Positions 5,671 to 5,759 of a stretch of DNA of 5,759 nucleotides are shown here, piece by piece; position 1 is the stretch's first letter; the number at the start of each line of letters is the position of its first letter. The DNA is from Planctomycetales bacterium (GTDB lineage: Bacteria > Planctomycetota > Phycisphaerae > SM23-33). A program made the translations under genes and the position numbers. The stretch lies in NCBI GenBank assembly GCA_030673005.1, contig DAOVFI010000171.1, forward strand, positions 1 through 5,759. The letters are read 5' to 3'. The notes under the pieces are model-generated. The model was not told where the DNA came from, made no database searches, and saw nothing but the letters and a program-made list of their open reading frames with translations.

Positions 5671-5759
5671 CTATCCTCTTTTTCTCGCCCACGCTCACAT
5701 CCCCATCCTTCGGTATCAACTTCACCCATAACGCTTTGAAAAACCACGCCGGATCATCC
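5591..5759 (-). CDS. C-terminal end of an unidentified protein upstream of terL
   Basis: A frame open from the right window edge runs 55 codons to a TGA at 5593-5591; the start lies outside. I do not recognise the protein. Visible: an aromatic/hydrophobic start (DDPAWFFKALWVKLIPKDG), then a charged helix-prone stretch (GEKKRIDDNCQDTINKLQKA) and an Ala/Arg-rich end (AQAARRGRAADL). Of the three minus-strand frames entering from this edge, it is the only one without an early stop. The gene preceding terL is often the small terminase subunit, a DNA-binding protein, and a basic helical tail would be compatible, but that is context only. It overlaps terL by 80 bases if terL starts at 5670. The stop is followed directly by GGAGTTG. 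Confidence 0.6.
   Translation of the reverse strand, partial: DDPAWFFKALWVKLIPKDGDVSVGEKKRIDDNCQDTINKLQKAAQAARRGRAADL
5673..5679 (-). promoter_or_regulatory. Possible ribosome-binding site of the terminase gene
   Basis: Minus-strand AGAGGAT ends 2 bases before the ATG at 5670 (GAGG core to ATG is 4 bases). The match is reasonable but the spacing is tight, so it supports the 5670 start only moderately. It lies inside the coding frame of the upstream gene. Confidence 0.45.

Noticed and set aside
5674..5735. Short minus-strand frame ending with an ATGA overlap on the terminase start
   Set aside because: Only about 20 codons from its ATG, without a ribosome-binding site. The frame entering from the window edge that ends at 5591 is longer and more protein-like.

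Overview
This window is a piece of a tailed double-stranded DNA bacteriophage (or prophage) genome. It carries the head-assembly and DNA-packaging module, and every gene reads on the minus strand. The base composition is GC-rich and the Shine-Dalgarno sites are clear, so the host is a bacterium. Nothing in the sequence identifies the host or a close named phage. The proteins read as divergent members of known families, recognised from motifs, composition and gene order.

In transcription order (right to left) the window holds: the 3' end of an unidentified gene (5759 to 5591), whose last 80 bases overlap the next gene; the large terminase subunit (5670 to 3811); a 172-base intergenic region with a sigma70-like promoter and a 60-base imperfect hairpin; the portal protein (3638 to 1923); an acidic scaffolding protein (1918 to 923); and the first 303 codons of the major capsid protein (911 to beyond position 1). 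The capsid frame has no stop inside the window. It is easy to miss but is clearly coding.

Together these genes build a procapsid and fill it. Portal subunits would form the ring at the unique vertex, and the scaffolding protein would co-assemble with the coat protein to set the shell size. The terminase would dock on the portal, pump DNA in with its ATPase and cut it with its nuclease. No maturation protease lies between portal and coat, so the module resembles the P22/T7 arrangement (portal, scaffold, coat) rather than the HK97 one. Portal, scaffold and coat are packed with 4- and 11-base gaps, and each ribosome-binding site is built into the end of the preceding gene. The one real gap, before the portal, carries the promoter and the hairpin and probably lets the structural genes be expressed separately from the terminase.

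The long plus-strand open frames are antisense shadows of these GC-rich genes. I saw no tRNA, CRISPR array, insertion sequence or attachment site, and no clearly new system. The most interesting items are the intergenic RNA structure with its promoter, the large gene overlap at the terminase start, and the divergent motifs in the terminase.
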